This document shows positions 26,048 to 35,367 of a stretch of DNA of 64,000 nucleotides, one piece after another. This stretch comes from Novispirillum itersonii (GTDB lineage Bacteria; Pseudomonadota; Alphaproteobacteria; Rhodospirillales; Rhodospirillaceae), in NCBI RefSeq assembly GCF_014205675.1, contig NZ_JACIIX010000001.1:482989-546988 (forward strand), read 5' to 3'. Numbering within the stretch: position 1 is the stretch's first letter; each line of letters starts with the position of its first letter. The notes below the pieces were generated by a model, which searched no databases, was not told the origin of the DNA, and saw nothing but the letters and a program-made list of their open reading frames with translations. The position numbers and the translations under genes are program-made.

Positions 26048-27704
26048 ACCGGTCCACCTCATGCCGCAGGGTTTCCGACTGGCGGCTGATATCTCCGGAG
26101 ACGGACAGAACCTCACCCGCCAGCGCCTCTGTGGTGCCCGATGCCTCGACAATATCGGCAATGCCGGTCCGGACGGCCCCGGTTCCCATCGCGGCCTCAC
26201 CGGCATTGCGGGCGATTTCCTGTGTCGCCGCCCCCTGCTGTTCCACCGCACTGGCGATGCTGGCCGCCACCTCATCAATCCGGGTGATCACTCCCCGGAT
26301 CCGATGCATCGCCCGCAGGGTCCGTCCACTGGCATCGCGGACTCCGACAATCTGCCGGGCAATCTCCCCGGTTGCCTTGGCAGTCTGCCCGGCCAGCGTC
26401 TTGACCTCGTTGGCCACCACGGCAAAGCCCTTGCCGTTATCCCGCGCCCGCGCCGCCTCGATGGTTGCGTTCAGGGCCAGAAGATTGGTCTGACTGGCAA
26501 TCGAATCGATCAGGCTGATCACCTCATCAATCCGCGCCACGGCCGCCGACAGGGTTTCAACCACCGCACCGGTCTCCTCCGCCTCGGCCACCGCCTCACC
26601 GGTGATGCTGCTGGCCTGCTCGACCTGACGGACGATTTCCTGAATCGACGCCGTCAGCTCCTCCGCCGCCGACGCCATGGTCTGCACATTCCCCGACGCC
26701 TCTGATGCGGCGGATGTCGCCTGAGCCCCCTGATGGCTGGCCTGATGCGCCGCCTGTGTCATGGTCCGGGCCCGGTCTTCCATGGTGCGGGCTGAGGTTG
26801 ACAGCGCCTCCACCACCGACTGGATCTGTTGCTCAAAACTATCCGCCAACGCCGACAGGGCAGCCTGCTTTTCCTGCTCGGCCCGGCGCGCCTGTTCCTG
26901 CTGCTCCTGCTCCAGCGCCCGGACGGTTTCGGCGTTGGTCTTGAAGACCTCAACACTGCGGGCAATGGCCCCGATCTCATCCTTGCGGGCGGTGCCCTCC
27001 ACGGAGACCCGCAGATTCCCGGCGGCAAGGGACTGCATGGTGTCCGTCAGGCCCAGAAGCGGCCCGGTCACCGACCGGCGGATCACCAGCAACGCCACAG
27101 TCAACAGCACCCCCGAACCGCAGGCGACCAACAGCAGAATGGTTGTCACCGTCGCCTTGGCCGCTGCCGTCGTGCGTTCCGATGTGGTGACCACGGCACG
27201 GGCGCTTTCATCAACCAGATGGGCAATCGCCTTTTCAAGCTCGGCAAAGGCCGGGGCAAACTCCCGCTTCGCCACATCCTGCGCCGTATAGAGATCATTC
27301 AGCCCGACCGCATCGGCAATACGGCCACCGATGGCGGCCAGAGCATCATAACGGGCGGTCAGATCCGCCGCCTCGGTCTCAAGCTGCGGGTTGATGGTCA
27401 CCGCATCCTTCAGATACTGCACAAATGTCTCGCGGTTGCGGCTCTGCGCCTCAGCCAGCTTTTTCAGTTCTTCATAGCGGTCTTCGGCAATCACCATATA
27501 GGTCAGGCGGCCCAGCGTTCCCACCGCCTGATTGGCCCGCTCCAGCCGCACCTGTGCCGCCGCATCCCCGGACAGGAGGCGTGCATAGAGATCATCGAGG
27601 GCAAGCTGTTTATGACCGCTGTAGGCTGCGGCAATCAGGGCCGTCAGGGCCATACACAGCAGCACAGCCGTCATTTTTGTATTGATGCCCAGAGTGCCCA
27701 GCAT
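26022..27704 (-). CDS. Methyl-accepting chemotaxis protein
   Basis: A 560-residue transmembrane chemoreceptor. It has an N-terminal helix (about 10-30), a four-helix-bundle-like periplasmic domain (to about 185), a second helix, a HAMP domain ([19 protein letters not shown]) and a cytoplasmic signalling domain whose tip [19 protein letters not shown] and [15 protein letters not shown] is canonical. The start at 27704 has a strong GGGAGGAG; the frame extends to 27896 without similarity. Its ligand is unknown. CheZ and a CheY-binding-type protein are encoded at 36-41 kb. Confidence 0.92.
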   Translation of the reverse strand: MLGTLGINTKMTAVLLCMALTALIAAAYSGHKQLALDDLYARLLSGDAAAQVRLERANQAVGTLGRLTYMVIAEDRYEELKKLAEAQSRNRETFVQYLKDAVTINPQLETEAADLTARYDALAAIGGRIADAVGLNDLYTAQDVAKREFAPAFAELEKAIAHLVDESARAVVTTSERTTAAAKATVTTILLLVACGSGVLLTVALLVIRRSVTGPLLGLTDTMQSLAAGNLRVSVEGTARKDEIGAIARSVEVFKTNAETVRALEQEQQEQARRAEQEKQAALSALADSFEQQIQSVVEALSTSARTMEDRARTMTQAAHQASHQGAQATSAASEASGNVQTMASAAEELTASIQEIVRQVEQASSITGEAVAEAEETGAVVETLSAAVARIDEVISLIDSIASQTNLLALNATIEAARARDNGKGFAVVANEVKTLAGQTAKATGEIARQIVGVRDASGRTLRAMHRIRGVITRIDEVAASIASAVEQQGAATQEIARNAGEAAMGTGAVRTGIADIVEASGTTEALAGEVLSVSGDISRQSETLRHEVDRFIRRVRGG

Positions 27705-28153
27705 CACCGTTCTCCTCCCTCCGGCCTCGGGCAGACTCCGGGCCGGTTGTTTTTTCATCTGCGCGGTGCCTGTTTGGCGGCACTTCTGACGCAAACCGCT
27801 GATCCTCTGGCGGGATAACGCGGTTTCATTCTTATACATCGGGTTTTTGCATGCCTGAGCAGTCAGGAAGACCCCATGGTAAAGTCTTCTGACCAATTCA
27901 GGATCCTGAAACCGCCCTCATCTGTCAATCGAAAGACGGAGGCAGGCGTCTGGTCATTTTGGATGAAGACACTCATGCTCAAATGCTTGAGGACCTGTTG
28001 GCACCGGCTTTAGAACTGAAAGCACACCGCCTTTCCGGAAGGAGGGTTCCCCGGTTGAACGGGACCCTCCCGGCCAGACGGTGTTCTAAGGGTGGCGTCC
28101 GGTCTTAATCAGCGACAGTATAGGGGCCCGCGTTTTTTGGAGGTCACATTGGT
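27705..28153. other. Divergent region chemoreceptor / mgsA
   Basis: About 450 bases without a gene. It contains a hairpin at 28041-28070 (GGAGGGT-CCC with GGGACCCTCC, 9-base loop) about 85 bases before mgsA, and the mgsA ribosome site GGAGGT near 28139. No promoter is clear. Confidence 0.5.
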
Positions 28154-28618
28154 ATGACCAACCCCGCCCGTGCGCTGACCCTGGGTCTGGTGGCCCACGA
28201 CCGCTGCAAACAGGCCCTTGCCGCCTGGACGCAGGAGCATCAGGAAACCTTGCGCCCCCACCAGCTGATTGCCACCGGAACAACCGCACGCCTGCTCAGC
28301 GCTGCCGCCCCCGGCCTGTCAATCCGGGCTGTCCGCAGTGGTCCTCTGGGGGGAGATCAGCAGCTTGGCGCCATGATTTCTGAAGGTCGGCTGGACGGGC
28401 TGATCTTTCTGATCGATGCCATGACACCGCAGCCCCATGACGTGGACATCAAAGCCCTGCTCCGCCTGTGTATCCTCTATGAGGTTCCGCTGGCGGTGAA
28501 CCTGACCACAGCCAGCCTGATGATCGGGAATCCGGCCTTCCTGTCCGGAGACCGTCACCCTGCCGCCGATCCGGCCCCCCTGTATGCCGCCTACGCCAGC
28601 CGGTCGCTGTCCGAATGA
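28154..28618 (+). CDS. mgsA: Methylglyoxal synthase
   Basis: This enzyme converts dihydroxyacetone phosphate to methylglyoxal and phosphate, a bypass that relieves sugar-phosphate stress. The 154-residue product has RSGPLGGDQQLGAMI with the catalytic Asp (D68, matching E. coli D71) and the segment LIDAMTPQPHDVDIKALLRL with D88 and H95. The phosphate-binding TGTT is at 41-44. The start follows GGAGGT. It is a single gene and converges on the ATP synthase operon, from which it is separated by a bidirectional terminator. Confidence 0.92.
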   Translation: MTNPARALTLGLVAHDRCKQALAAWTQEHQETLRPHQLIATGTTARLLSAAAPGLSIRAVRSGPLGGDQQLGAMISEGRLDGLIFLIDAMTPQPHDVDIKALLRLCILYEVPLAVNLTTASLMIGNPAFLSGDRHPAADPAPLYAAYASRSLSE

Positions 28619-28646
28619 CAGGCTTCCTGTGTCAGGAGATCAACAG

Positions 28647-28679
28647 AAAAGGGCCTGACCGCAATGGTCAGGCCCTTTT
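28647..28679. terminator. Bidirectional terminator between mgsA and the atp operon
   Basis: A perfect 14-bp stem (AAAAGGGCCTGACC with GGTCAGGCCCTTTT) and a 5-base loop lie between the convergent mgsA and atpF genes. U-rich ends are present in both directions. Confidence 0.88.
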
Positions 28680-28724
28680 CTTCAGGGATCTGTCAGCAGG
28701 ACCGGACTCCGGTCCCGATCAGGA

Positions 28725-29258
28725 TCAGTGCAGTTTCTGACCGACAGCCTTGATGGCATCGTCGATCAGAGCCCCGGCCCGATCGGCGGCCAGATTGTCG
28801 GCAATCAGCTTGCCGGCAGTCTTCACCGCGATATCGACGGCCAGGTTACGGACTTCAGCCAGAGCAGCCTGTTCCGCCTGAGCAATACGGTCCAGCGCCT
28901 GCTGTTCGCGACGCTTCACCGCTTCTTCAAGCGCTTCAGCGGAAGACCGCTTCAGACGCTCAACTTCCTGCTCAGCATGGGCAACGATGGCAGCAGCTTC
29001 CTGCAGGGCATCGCGCTGCTTACGCTGGTAATCAGCCAGCAGAGCCTGCGCGTCTTCACGCAGCTTGCGGGCTTCATCCAGCTTCGCTTTGATCTGGGAG
29101 GCGCGGGTGTCCAGACCGGCGACAATCGCACGGAGAACCGGACGGATCGCCAGACCGACCACGACCACGAAGGCCGCAGCAACCCAGAACTCAGCCTGAG
29201 CATAGAACGGGCCGTGGTGGGCAGCCTCGCCAGCGGAGGCAAAAGCGGCGGAGATCAT
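28725..29258 (-). CDS. atpF: ATP synthase Fo subunit b
   Basis: Subunit b forms part of the peripheral stalk that holds F1 to Fo. The 177-residue product has one N-terminal membrane helix (about 24-42, FWVAAAFVVVVGLAI) and a long charged coiled coil. The ATG at 29258 overlaps the b' stop as TGATG; a GTG one codon earlier is equally placed. It is the last gene of the Fo operon atpI-B-E-F'-F, followed by a strong terminator. Confidence 0.92.
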   Translation of the reverse strand: MISAAFASAGEAAHHGPFYAQAEFWVAAAFVVVVGLAIRPVLRAIVAGLDTRASQIKAKLDEARKLREDAQALLADYQRKQRDALQEAAAIVAHAEQEVERLKRSSAEALEEAVKRREQQALDRIAQAEQAALAEVRNLAVDIAVKTAGKLIADNLAADRAGALIDDAIKAVGQKLH

Positions 29259-29749
29259 CACGCGCTCTCCTTCATCACACCGGAGACAGCCGCCTGAACG
29301 GTGGCTTCATCCGGGGACAGACCGGCCAGACGGGAAACAGCGGCGGCAGCAGCACCACCGGCAATGTCACGCACCGAAGCCAGGGCTTCGTCACGGGCCT
29401 TACCGATACGCGCTTCACCCTGCTTGATCTGCTCGGCAAGGGCGGCATTCACCGCCTTGTTGCGTTCGTCAGCAGCCTTGGCAATGTCGTCCTGCGCGGC
29501 ACGCAGAACGTCATGCGCCTTGGCGCGGGCTTCAGCCAGAGCCTTCTCGTAGGAGCGGATCGCCTCCTCGGTCTCGGCCTTAAGCTGGTGAGCGCGGTCG
29601 AGATCGTCCGCGATCAGTTTCTGGCGCTGCTCGAGCACTTCGCCCAGACGCGGGATCGCGAAGCGCGACACCACGATGAACAGCAGCACGAAGGTCACGG
29701 CCAGCCAGAACAGCTGGGACGCGAAAGTGGTAGGATCGAACTGAGGCAT
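29258..29749 (-). CDS. ATP synthase Fo subunit b'
   Basis: A second, diverged b subunit that pairs with subunit b in the peripheral stalk, as in photosynthetic and many other alphaproteobacteria. The 163-residue product has a membrane helix at about 11-29 (LFWLAVTFVLLFIVVSRFAIP) and a coiled coil (EVLEQRQKLIADDLDRAHQL, cited in part). The ATG at 29749 follows GGAG. It lies 266 bases after atpE across a stable hairpin, and its stop overlaps the atpF start. Confidence 0.92.
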   Translation of the reverse strand: MPQFDPTTFASQLFWLAVTFVLLFIVVSRFAIPRLGEVLEQRQKLIADDLDRAHQLKAETEEAIRSYEKALAEARAKAHDVLRAAQDDIAKAADERNKAVNAALAEQIKQGEARIGKARDEALASVRDIAGGAAAAAVSRLAGLSPDEATVQAAVSGVMKESA

Positions 29750-29952
29750 GGGCTCCGGGCTCCACGGCTAGTCGCGTCGGGGCCAGAACCGGATGTCCTG
29801 TTTCTCTCCTGTCCTGACGAATCATCTGATTCACCGGGAAAGACAGACAGGCAGGACCGGCGTGTCCCGTTCGGCGGATGCCGACTGGAATCGCTGTGTT
29901 CTGGAACAGTTACAGGGAGACGCGTCCCCCTGCACCCCTTTCAGGAACTTAC

Positions 29953-29992
29953 CTGGCCGCAGAGATACCCCGAAGGGCATTCCTGCGGCCAG
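29953..29992 (-). promoter_or_regulatory. Intercistronic hairpin between atpE and the b' gene
   Basis: A perfect 10-bp stem (CTGGCCGCAG with CTGCGGCCAG) encloses a 20-base loop with a small inner CCC-GAA-GGG stem. It lies about 24 bases after the atpE stop within a 266-base gap and lacks a U tail. It may protect the atpE message or partly terminate, raising c-subunit output relative to the single-copy stalk subunits; that role is inference. Confidence 0.5.
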
Positions 29993-30015
29993 TCAAGTCA
30001 GCGGATCGACGGCGA

Positions 30016-30243
30016 TTAGGCCGCGAACAGCAGGATCAGGGCGACGACCAGAGCGAACAGCGCGATAGCTTCGGTCACGGCGAAGCCGATCCAGCCATAC
30101 AGTTCGACGCTGCTCTTCGCAGCCGGGTTACGGCCGACGGTGGCGATCAGGGAGGACCAGATGTTGCCCACGCCGATACCCGAGCCGATCATCCCGATGG
30201 CGGCCAGACCAGCACCAATCATCTTCGCAGCAGCAGCTTCCAT
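30016..30243 (-). CDS. atpE: ATP synthase Fo subunit c
   Basis: Subunit c forms the rotating proton-binding ring. The 75-residue hairpin protein has two membrane helices joined by the polar loop GRNPAAKSS. The second helix carries the proton-binding Glu in GFAVTEAIALFALV. The ion site looks proton-type. The start is preceded by GAGGAAG. It lies between atpB and the b' gene. Confidence 0.95.
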   Translation of the reverse strand: MEAAAAKMIGAGLAAIGMIGSGIGVGNIWSSLIATVGRNPAAKSSVELYGWIGFAVTEAIALFALVVALILLFAA

Positions 30244-30329
30244 TTTTCTCTTCCTCTGGTGAAAAAGAACCGTTGAGAACTAAGGATTACTTTGAAACCG
30301 ACACCTCACTGTCCCGGACATTCCGGGGA

Positions 30330-31064
30330 TCAGTGCATGTTGATGGCGTCGTTCAGGTAAATACAGGTCAGGATGGTGAACACATACGCCTGGAGCGCCC
30401 CGATGAAGAACTCCAGAACGGTGATGCCGGACACCACGGCGAACGGCACGATACCGCCGACAACGCCGAGGGACACCACGAACCCGGCCAGAACCTTCAG
30501 CATGATGTGGCCGACGGTCATGTTCGCAAACAGACGGACGGACAGGCTGAACGGACGGGACAGGTAAGAAATCAGCTCGATCGGGATCAGGATCGGAGCC
30601 GTCGCCAGCGGCGCCCCATGCGGGAAAAACATGTGCAGGTAGTGGAACCCATGACGGGCAAAGCCGATGATGGTCACACCCAGGAAAATCACCACCGCCA
30701 TCGCCGCGGTCACCGCGATATGGCTGGTAAAGGTGAAGGAGTACGGCAGCATACCGAGCATGTTGCCGATGAAAACGAACACGAACAGGGTGAACACGAA
30801 GGGGAAATACTTCATGCCTTCCTTGCCGACGTTATCGCGGATCATATTGGCGATAAAATCAAACAGGACTTCACCGACAGCCTGCCAGCGGCCCGGCACC
30901 ACCGCCCGCTTGCGGGTGGCGAGCCAGAAGAAAACCGTGGCGACAAGCACCGCCGCGACCATCGCCGCAGAGGAGTTGGTGAAGGCGTAGAAGGGCAGAG
31001 CGCCACCCTCGTGGGCCACCGGTATGATCGGCTTTACCGCGAACTGCTCGACTGGACTGGCCAC
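30330..31064 (-). CDS. atpB: ATP synthase Fo subunit a
   Basis: Subunit a provides the proton half-channels facing the c-ring. The 244-residue product has five or six membrane helices. The key Arg is in the helix SLSVRLFANMTVGH, and the C-terminal LQAYVFTILTCIYLNDA is typical. The start is GTG at 31064 (MASPVEQFAVKPIIP), which has GAGGAAG upstream and matches the alphaproteobacterial N-terminus; the open frame runs further without similarity. Confidence 0.95.
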   Translation of the reverse strand: MASPVEQFAVKPIIPVAHEGGALPFYAFTNSSAAMVAAVLVATVFFWLATRKRAVVPGRWQAVGEVLFDFIANMIRDNVGKEGMKYFPFVFTLFVFVFIGNMLGMLPYSFTFTSHIAVTAAMAVVIFLGVTIIGFARHGFHYLHMFFPHGAPLATAPILIPIELISYLSRPFSLSVRLFANMTVGHIMLKVLAGFVVSLGVVGGIVPFAVVSGITVLEFFIGALQAYVFTILTCIYLNDAINMH

Positions 31065-31266
31065 CGTTCTTCCTCTTCCGTTATGCCCCGCTGCACGGCC
31101 AGCCAGAGACGGCATCCGCCGCCCGGCCTGTATGCCCCGGGGCCCCTTCCGGGCGCACCCGCAGGGCACGCCACTTAACCAAGGACCGCCCGCATCGTCA
31201 GGCCGGAGCCTGCGTTACGGACGGACCGTTTAAAATCAGACGGATCCGGAAAACCGGACCGGCCCG

Positions 31267-31644
31267 TTATTCCTCGCCACCACCGGCATCCTGCTCGCGG
31301 CGGCGTTTGCGCTCGATGGCCTGCCCGAGACCGACACTGTCGTCCAGACCCTTGACCACCCGGTAGACGTTCATCACGCCTGCCGTCGCGCCGAGTATCA
31401 TCATCACGATCATCAGCCACGGACGGGTCCCCAGCCAATCATCGGCAGCCCAGCCCAGCGCCGTCCCCACCAGCGTGGTGGTCACCATCTCGACCCCGAT
31501 GCGGGTGGCAAGACCAAGGCCGGACATGTTTTCCGGCCGGTTGCGCACCGTTTCGGGCTGATCCATCCCCGCGGCACTGCGGGCAGCGCGCAGGCGGGCA
31601 TCGATCTCCGAGAGGTCAGAGGAGTTTTTGCGGTCGTTATCCAT
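31267..31644 (-). CDS. atpI: ATP synthase accessory protein AtpI
   Basis: AtpI assists c-ring assembly or Mg2+ handling. The 125-residue product has a charged N-terminus, two membrane helices (about 45-64 and 75-95, GLATRIGVEMVTTTLVGTAL and PWLMIVMMILGATAGVMNVY) and a basic C-terminal tail ending EQDAGGGEE. It is the first gene of the Fo operon and lies about 60 bases downstream of the predicted promoter. Confidence 0.9.
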   Translation of the reverse strand: MDNDRKNSSDLSEIDARLRAARSAAGMDQPETVRNRPENMSGLGLATRIGVEMVTTTLVGTALGWAADDWLGTRPWLMIVMMILGATAGVMNVYRVVKGLDDSVGLGQAIERKRRREQDAGGGEE

Positions 31645-31705
31645 GGAAAAAACGCCGTTTCCATCCCCTGTCAGACTTCAGCGGGCTCGCTGAAAAATCG
31701 GGCGC

Positions 31706-31734
31706 ACCATACGTTTTGCTCACTGCACTGTCAA
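31706..31734 (-). promoter_or_regulatory. Predicted promoter of the ATP synthase Fo operon
   Basis: On the minus strand a perfect TTGACA, a 17-base spacer and TATGGT stand about 60 bases before atpI. The short leader contains a TTCAGCG-GGCT-CGCTGAA hairpin (31677-31694). Confidence 0.6.
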
Positions 31735-31831
31735 GCGCGAAAAGCCCGCCCGGGCAACCGTCAAAGGATGTGATTTCTTTTTTATTTCAATAGGATAAGC
31801 CACATCAAAGCCCGTCCCGGCAAAGAAATAC

Positions 31832-31847
31832 CTACCCGCACGGGCAG
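31832..31847 (-). terminator. Short hairpin directly after smc
   Basis: CTGCCCG pairs with CGGGTAG across a 2-base loop, starting right after the smc stop and followed on the minus strand by GTATTTCTTTG. It is a weak terminator candidate. A second GC hairpin with a TTTT tail lies just before the atp promoter at about 31738-31753. Confidence 0.35.
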
Positions 31848-31848
31848 T

Positions 31849-34800
31849 TTATCCTACCTCGCGCAGGGCCTCAGCCTCTCTCAGGTCAACGGAAACCAGC
31901 TTGGAGACCCCCCGTTCCTGCATGGTGACACCATACAGCCGGTCCATCCGGGCCATGGTCATCCGGTGGTGAGTCACCACAAGAAACCGGGTCCCCGAGA
32001 CATTGCTGCGGGTCAGTTCATCCAGCATGGTACAGAAACGGTCGACGTTGGCATCGTCCAGCGGGGCATCCACTTCGTCGAGCACGCAGATCGGGGCCGG
32101 ATTGACCAGAAACACCGCGAACAGCAGCGCCAGCGCCGTCATCGCCTGTTCCCCCCCGGACAGCAGGGACAGAATCTGAAGGCGCTTGCCCGGCGGCGAG
32201 GCATAAATCTCCAGCCCGGCCTCCAGCGGATCATCACTTTCCGTCAGGGCCAGATGCGCCCGCCCGCCCCCGAACAGACGGGTAAACAGACGGCGGAAAT
32301 GCACATCCACCTGTTCAAACGATGCCAGCAACCGCTGCCGCCCTTCGCGGTTCAGCTCGTTAATCCCCTGCCGCAGCCGCCCGATGGCGGCGACCAGATC
32401 GTCCCGCTCGGCCACCAGCGAGGCCATCTGCGTGTCCAGCTCCGCCGTCTCCTGCTCAGCCCGCAGGTTGACCGGCCCCATCGCCTCGCGGTCCCGGGTC
32501 AGGCGGGCCAGCAGGGTCTCCAGCTCAGACAGGGCCTCCGGCAACGGAGCACCGTCCCCGTCGGCCGGAACGGCCTCGGCCAGCGCATGGGCCTCCGCCG
32601 GAGTCACACCGAGTCGTTCCGTCAGGGCCGTGGCCGCCTGCTCCACCTGCTGCCGCCCCTGATCAAGCTGAGCCTCAGCACGGATCCGGGCTTCCCGGGC
32701 GGCGGCGGCGGCAGTGGCCGCCTCGCGGGCCGCACGGTCCGCCTCACGCGCCGCAGATTCGGCCTCGGCCAGCCGGTCAGCGCTGTCCTGTGCCGCCTCC
32801 GCCGCCGCCTCTTCCTGAGCCATCAGCGTAAAACGCTGCTCCTCCAGAATCAGCGGCTGCTCTTCCAGATCCTGCCGTTCCTCTTCCAGCGTCTGCTGGC
32901 GGCGGTCGAAATCGGCCAGCAATGAAGCCGATTCGACGGCGCGGCGGTCCCAGTCCGCCAGATCTTTCAGAATCACCTCTCTGCGGCGGTGGCGGTCCGC
33001 GCTGTCGCGCCGGGCCCGGTCCAATGTCGCCTGCGCCTCGGCCAGCCACTGCCGCTGTTCCGTCAGGCGCAGCCGCACCTCTTCGGCCCGCGCCCGCAGC
33101 CCCGCCTGATCTTCCAGACGCTCCACCGCAGTCAGGACCGCTTCATGGTCACTGCGGGCCGCCAGATGATCCGCCTCCGCCGCCTGACGCTGACTGCGCA
33201 GGGCTTCCCGGCGGGATGCCTGCGCCGCCGCCCGGCGGACCTGCTCGGCATGATGCTTCCGGGCCGCCGTCAGGGCGGCATCCGCTTCCCGCACCGCAGC
33301 CCGGGCACGCTGAAGGCGGTTCTCCGCCTCCACCGACTGTTCCTGTGCCGTAGCAACCGCAGCATCGGCCTCGGTCAGATCGGCCGCTTCCAGCTCCAGC
33401 TCGCCCCGCAGGTCTTGCAGGCGGTTCCGGTGTTGCAGGCGCAGGGCCGCCGCCGAGGGGGCACCCGCCCGCTGGATAAACCCATCCCAGCGCCACAGGT
33501 CGCCTTCCGGCGTCACCAGACGCTGTCCCGGCTTCAGGGTCGGCAGCAGAGCCTGCCCGCGTTCGGCGGAAAACACCACGCCGATCTGGCTCAGGCGGCG
33601 GCGCAGCGCCTCCGGCCCCTGCACATAATCGGCCAGCGGCTCGGCCTCCTCCGGCAGATCCGGCAAACCGTCAAGACGACGCCCGGCCTCCAGCCACTGG
33701 CGGGGGGCCGGGCCCTCGGCCGGTGCACTCAGGTCCTCGCCCAGCGCCGCGCCGAGGGCCTGCTCATAGCCCGCCTCGACCTGCATCGCATCCAGCACCG
33801 GCGGCAGGGTTTCCCCCTTCCCGGCCGGGCCGGTGATCGCCGCCGCCAGCCCCTGCACCTCCGCCTTCAGGCGGGCATGGCGGGCGCTGACCTGCTGCTG
33901 GCGGTCCCGCGCCTGCGTCAGGGTCCGCCGGGCAGCATCCTGATCCGCCTCGGCCCGTTCCAGTGTATCCCGGGCCTGTTCCACCGCCTCGGCAGCCTGC
34001 TCCTGCTGCATCTCGGCCTCAGCCAGTGCCTCGGTATCGCTGTCCTCGGCGAGCAGGGCCGCTTCCGCGTCATCAAGATCCTGTAGGCGCAGACGCAGGC
34101 GCTCCAGCCGGACCCGCCCTTCATCAATCTGCCGCAGCAGGGCCGCCCGCTCGGCCTCGCGGGCGGCAACCTGCGCCGTCAGGCCGGAGGCCTCGGCATC
34201 CAGCCCCTCGACGCCCGCCGCCAGCATCGCCACCCGCTCCGCAGCGGCGGCCTCAATTTCCTCTTCCCCGTCCGCCGCGATCGCCAGATCGTCCAGCTCT
34301 GCCCGCAGACGCTCAACCGTCCCTCCGGCGTCATCGCTCCGGGCCTGTTCCCGCAGGCGGTCTTCCGCCAGCTGGCGCAGCCGCTGATCCAGCTGCACCC
34401 GGGCGTCCTGCACCCGGCGCTCTTCCGCCCCCAGCTGCTCCTGCGCCAGACGCAGCCGTTGCAGACGCGCCCCGGCGGCGGCGGCGGCCTCCCGCAGGGG
34501 GGACAGGGTTTCGGCAATGGCCTCAGCCTGCCGCTGGGCGGCACTGGCGTTCTCTTCCAGCGCCGCGACATCAACCAGAACCCTGCGGCTGTCCGAATCG
34601 GCATCCTGAAGGGCCTGCACCGCCCGCACCCAGCGGCGGTACAGCAACGCCGCCTCAGCCCGGCGGATCCCTTCCGACAGCAGACGGTAGCGCTGTGCCT
34701 GTTTCACCTGCCGCCGCAGCGAGGTCAGCTGACTGTCGAGGGCCGCCAGAACATCTTCCAGCCGCAGCAGATTGGCCTCTGCCGCCTTCAGGCGGTTCTC

Positions 34801-35343
34801 CGCCTCATGGCGGCGGGTATAAAGCCCGCCGATCCCGGCAGCCTCTTCCAGCAGGGAGCGGCGCTGAGACGGCTTGGCGTTAATCAGGGTCCCCACCCGG
34901 CCCTGCGACACCATGGCGGTGGAGCGGGCCCCGGTGGCGAGATCCGCGAACAGCACCTGCACGTCGCGGGCACGGACCTCCTTACCGTTCAGGCGGTACG
35001 AGGAGCCGTCGCCCCGCTCAATGCGGCGGGTGATTTCCAGTTCATCGGCGATATTGAACAGGCCCGGCGCCTGCCGGGCACTGTTATCTAGGCAGATGGT
35101 CACTTCTGCCATATTGCGGGCGGGGCGGTGCGACGTGCCGCCAAAGATCATGTCGTCCATTTCCCCGCCACGCATCTGCTTGGCGGAGGTTTCGCCCATG
35201 GCCCAGCGCAGGGCCTCGACCAGATTGGACTTTCCGCACCCGTTCGGCCCGACAACGCCGGTCATGCCGGGCTCAATCATCAGCTCCGTCGAATCGACGA
35301 AACTCTTGAACCCGGCAAGACGCAGTTTGGCAAAGTGGATCAC
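31849..35343 (-). CDS. smc: Chromosome segregation ATPase SMC
   Basis: SMC dimers with ScpAB compact and align chromosome arms. The 1164-residue product has Walker A GPNGCGKSN at 32-40, a long first coiled coil, a hinge at about 505-640, a second coiled coil and a C-terminal head with the signature LSGGEQAMTALALLFAVF and Walker B CVLDEVDAPLDDAN. The start is GTG at 35343 (MIHFAKLRLAGFKSF). It follows the DsbA-like gene by 24 bases, so the two probably share a transcript. Confidence 0.96.
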   Translation of the reverse strand: MIHFAKLRLAGFKSFVDSTELMIEPGMTGVVGPNGCGKSNLVEALRWAMGETSAKQMRGGEMDDMIFGGTSHRPARNMAEVTICLDNSARQAPGLFNIADELEITRRIERGDGSSYRLNGKEVRARDVQVLFADLATGARSTAMVSQGRVGTLINAKPSQRRSLLEEAAGIGGLYTRRHEAENRLKAAEANLLRLEDVLAALDSQLTSLRRQVKQAQRYRLLSEGIRRAEAALLYRRWVRAVQALQDADSDSRRVLVDVAALEENASAAQRQAEAIAETLSPLREAAAAAGARLQRLRLAQEQLGAEERRVQDARVQLDQRLRQLAEDRLREQARSDDAGGTVERLRAELDDLAIAADGEEEIEAAAAERVAMLAAGVEGLDAEASGLTAQVAAREAERAALLRQIDEGRVRLERLRLRLQDLDDAEAALLAEDSDTEALAEAEMQQEQAAEAVEQARDTLERAEADQDAARRTLTQARDRQQQVSARHARLKAEVQGLAAAITGPAGKGETLPPVLDAMQVEAGYEQALGAALGEDLSAPAEGPAPRQWLEAGRRLDGLPDLPEEAEPLADYVQGPEALRRRLSQIGVVFSAERGQALLPTLKPGQRLVTPEGDLWRWDGFIQRAGAPSAAALRLQHRNRLQDLRGELELEAADLTEADAAVATAQEQSVEAENRLQRARAAVREADAALTAARKHHAEQVRRAAAQASRREALRSQRQAAEADHLAARSDHEAVLTAVERLEDQAGLRARAEEVRLRLTEQRQWLAEAQATLDRARRDSADRHRRREVILKDLADWDRRAVESASLLADFDRRQQTLEEERQDLEEQPLILEEQRFTLMAQEEAAAEAAQDSADRLAEAESAAREADRAAREAATAAAAAREARIRAEAQLDQGRQQVEQAATALTERLGVTPAEAHALAEAVPADGDGAPLPEALSELETLLARLTRDREAMGPVNLRAEQETAELDTQMASLVAERDDLVAAIGRLRQGINELNREGRQRLLASFEQVDVHFRRLFTRLFGGGRAHLALTESDDPLEAGLEIYASPPGKRLQILSLLSGGEQAMTALALLFAVFLVNPAPICVLDEVDAPLDDANVDRFCTMLDELTRSNVSGTRFLVVTHHRMTMARMDRLYGVTMQERGVSKLVSVDLREAEALREVG

Positions 35344-35367
35344 GGGGCGGAGCGGTCCGGTACCGGC

